Assembly: GCF_001544795.2 (NCBI RefSeq)
Contig: NZ_FCOI02000006.1
Coordinates: 124,001-188,000, forward strand
Origin: Caballeronia temeraria
GTDB lineage: Bacteria; Pseudomonadota; Gammaproteobacteria; Burkholderiales; Burkholderiaceae
Direction of reading: 5' to 3'
Length of the DNA: 64,000 bases
The notes beneath the pieces are model-generated. The model ran no database searches and was not told the origin of the DNA. It saw only the letters and a list, made by a program, of their open reading frames with translations. The position numbers were made by a program, and so were the translations under genes. This document shows, piece by piece, positions 63,396 to 64,000 of the stretch. The number at the start of each line of letters is the position of its first letter. The stretch's first letter is position 1.

Positions 63396-63845
63396 CGCCG
63401 TGACGGTGAACAGCAAGTTGTCGAATACGTCAACGCGGCGTTCGAACGTATTGCTGGATATGGTGCGTCCGAAACGCTTGGGAAGGAATTCCCACTCGTT
63501 TTCAGCGGTCGTGGATCCGTGGGGGAGAACGGGTCGCGGCGGCGCGCTCTCGCGCAAGGGTCCCAATTTGCGGGCCAACTGTTGGCTTACAAGGACGACG
63601 GGAAGCCTTTCTGGGTCCAGCTTCATATATCGCCCATCTCTGCTGACGGAGCAGGGGTACCCCCGTCTTGTCATGGTTTTCAGTGACGTCACCGAATTGA
63701 TTCGGTCTTAGGAACGACTGCGTCGCCAAGCCCAATTCGATGCATTGACTGCCCTGCCCGATCGGCATGCATTCCCCCGCGTGGCTCCATGCACGATGAG
63801 CGATGCAGACTTTCTTCGCCATCGATCCGCGTCCGCGCTAACGCC
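63396..63845 (+). pseudogene. PAS-GGDEF protein remnant
   Basis: Plus-strand traces of a PAS domain ([40 protein letters not shown]), then in other frames VMVFSDVTELI and RLRRQAQFDALTALPDRHAF, the start of a GGDEF domain, fading after 63840. No start and several shifts. It was cut at its 5' side by the IS630 remnant. Confidence 0.6.
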
Positions 63846-63866
63846 GGCGAGGAAGCGTCCTGGTGC

Positions 63867-64000
63867 CTAGTAACGCGTGTCAAATTGGTCCGCAAGTAGA
63901 TCGATGTATCGCTGAACCGACGCTTCGACCGCGGCTTTTCCGTTTGACACGATTTCGGCATGTCGGAAGCTGCCGTAGACGCTCTCGTACGAGAAGTCCT
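63867..64000 (-). CDS. Hypothetical protein, C-terminal 43 residues (runs off the window)
   Basis: Open on the minus strand from the window edge to a TAG at 63867: DFSYESVYGSFRHAEIVSNG, then KAAVEASVQRYIDLLADQFD and TRY. Composition and codon use look genuine. Family not recognised; the start lies beyond 64000. Confidence 0.5.
   Translation of the reverse strand, partial: DFSYESVYGSFRHAEIVSNGKAAVEASVQRYIDLLADQFDTRY

Noticed and set aside
1..64000. CRISPR arrays, rRNA or tRNA genes
   Set aside because: No regularly spaced direct repeats and no rRNA or tRNA-like conserved stretches were noticed on reading; a covariance-model scan was not possible.

Overview
The window reads as high-GC betaproteobacterial DNA of the Burkholderiaceae (Paraburkholderia/Caballeronia/Burkholderia type). 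This rests on the protein families present (trimeric Burkholderia-type porin, LysR-pirin pair, paired low-affinity iron permeases, IS families typical of the group) and on strong GC3 codon bias. No rRNA, tRNA or core housekeeping operon was seen. The mix of signalling genes, catabolic genes, mobile elements and many broken genes suggests a secondary chromosome, megaplasmid or genomic island; that is inference.

Region 1 (1-9.4 kb) is a signalling and stress zone. It holds a receiver protein, a decayed GNAT gene, a membrane protein followed by a DUF2382 gene whose middle is inverted, an RsbQ-like hydrolase directly coupled to a PAS hybrid histidine kinase, a low-affinity iron permease, a frameshifted receiver and small secreted or unknown proteins. 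Region 2 (9.4-16 kb) is island-like: a large tyrosine recombinase, an Hfq-like Sm protein lacking the conserved central His, a Phd/VapC pair and an Xre(DUF2384)/RES toxin-antitoxin pair. Region 3 (16-25 kb) holds another hybrid kinase, a second iron permease, an RsbRD-N sensor kinase divergent from a receiver, a decayed RsbT/RsbX-type protein, and remnants that include an SDR/LysR divergent pair destroyed by one deletion.

Region 4 (25-44 kb) is the most coherent part: a porin and two long operons for aromatic catabolism. Operon A runs CoA ligase, citryl-CoA lyase-like, extradiol VOC dioxygenase, esterase, maleylacetate reductase, NIPSNAP. Operon B runs hydroxyquinol 1,2-dioxygenase, YciI-like, beta-hydroxyacid dehydrogenase-like, NTF2-like, amidohydrolase, GMC oxidoreductase. 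A GntR/HutC regulator and an isochorismatase-fold hydrolase lie between them. The same palindrome, CGAATGTTCGAACATTCG, stands upstream of both operons and, degenerate, upstream of the regulator, which defines a candidate regulon. Hydroxyquinol dioxygenase plus maleylacetate reductase gives hydroxyquinol to 3-oxoadipate; the starting substrate is not evident and no ring hydroxylase is present.

Region 5 (44-49.7 kb) has a TetR regulator with two operator palindromes divergent from a frameshifted epimerase and DoxX, then secreted cupin and lipocalin-like proteins. Region 6 (49.7-59.5 kb) is a nest of mobile elements: an IS3-family element split by an IS110/IS1111-type element, an IS4 element, and a Recombinase-in-Trio (RIT) element with 29-bp inverted ends, flanked on both sides by convergent 5' fragments of two different IS66 tnpC genes. 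Region 7 (59.5-64 kb) has a frameshifted NAD synthetase, a CinA/PncC protein, a receiver, and remnants of DUF6429, IS630 and PAS-GGDEF genes. About ten otherwise recognisable genes carry one or a few frameshifts; decay and sequencing error cannot be told apart from the sequence alone.
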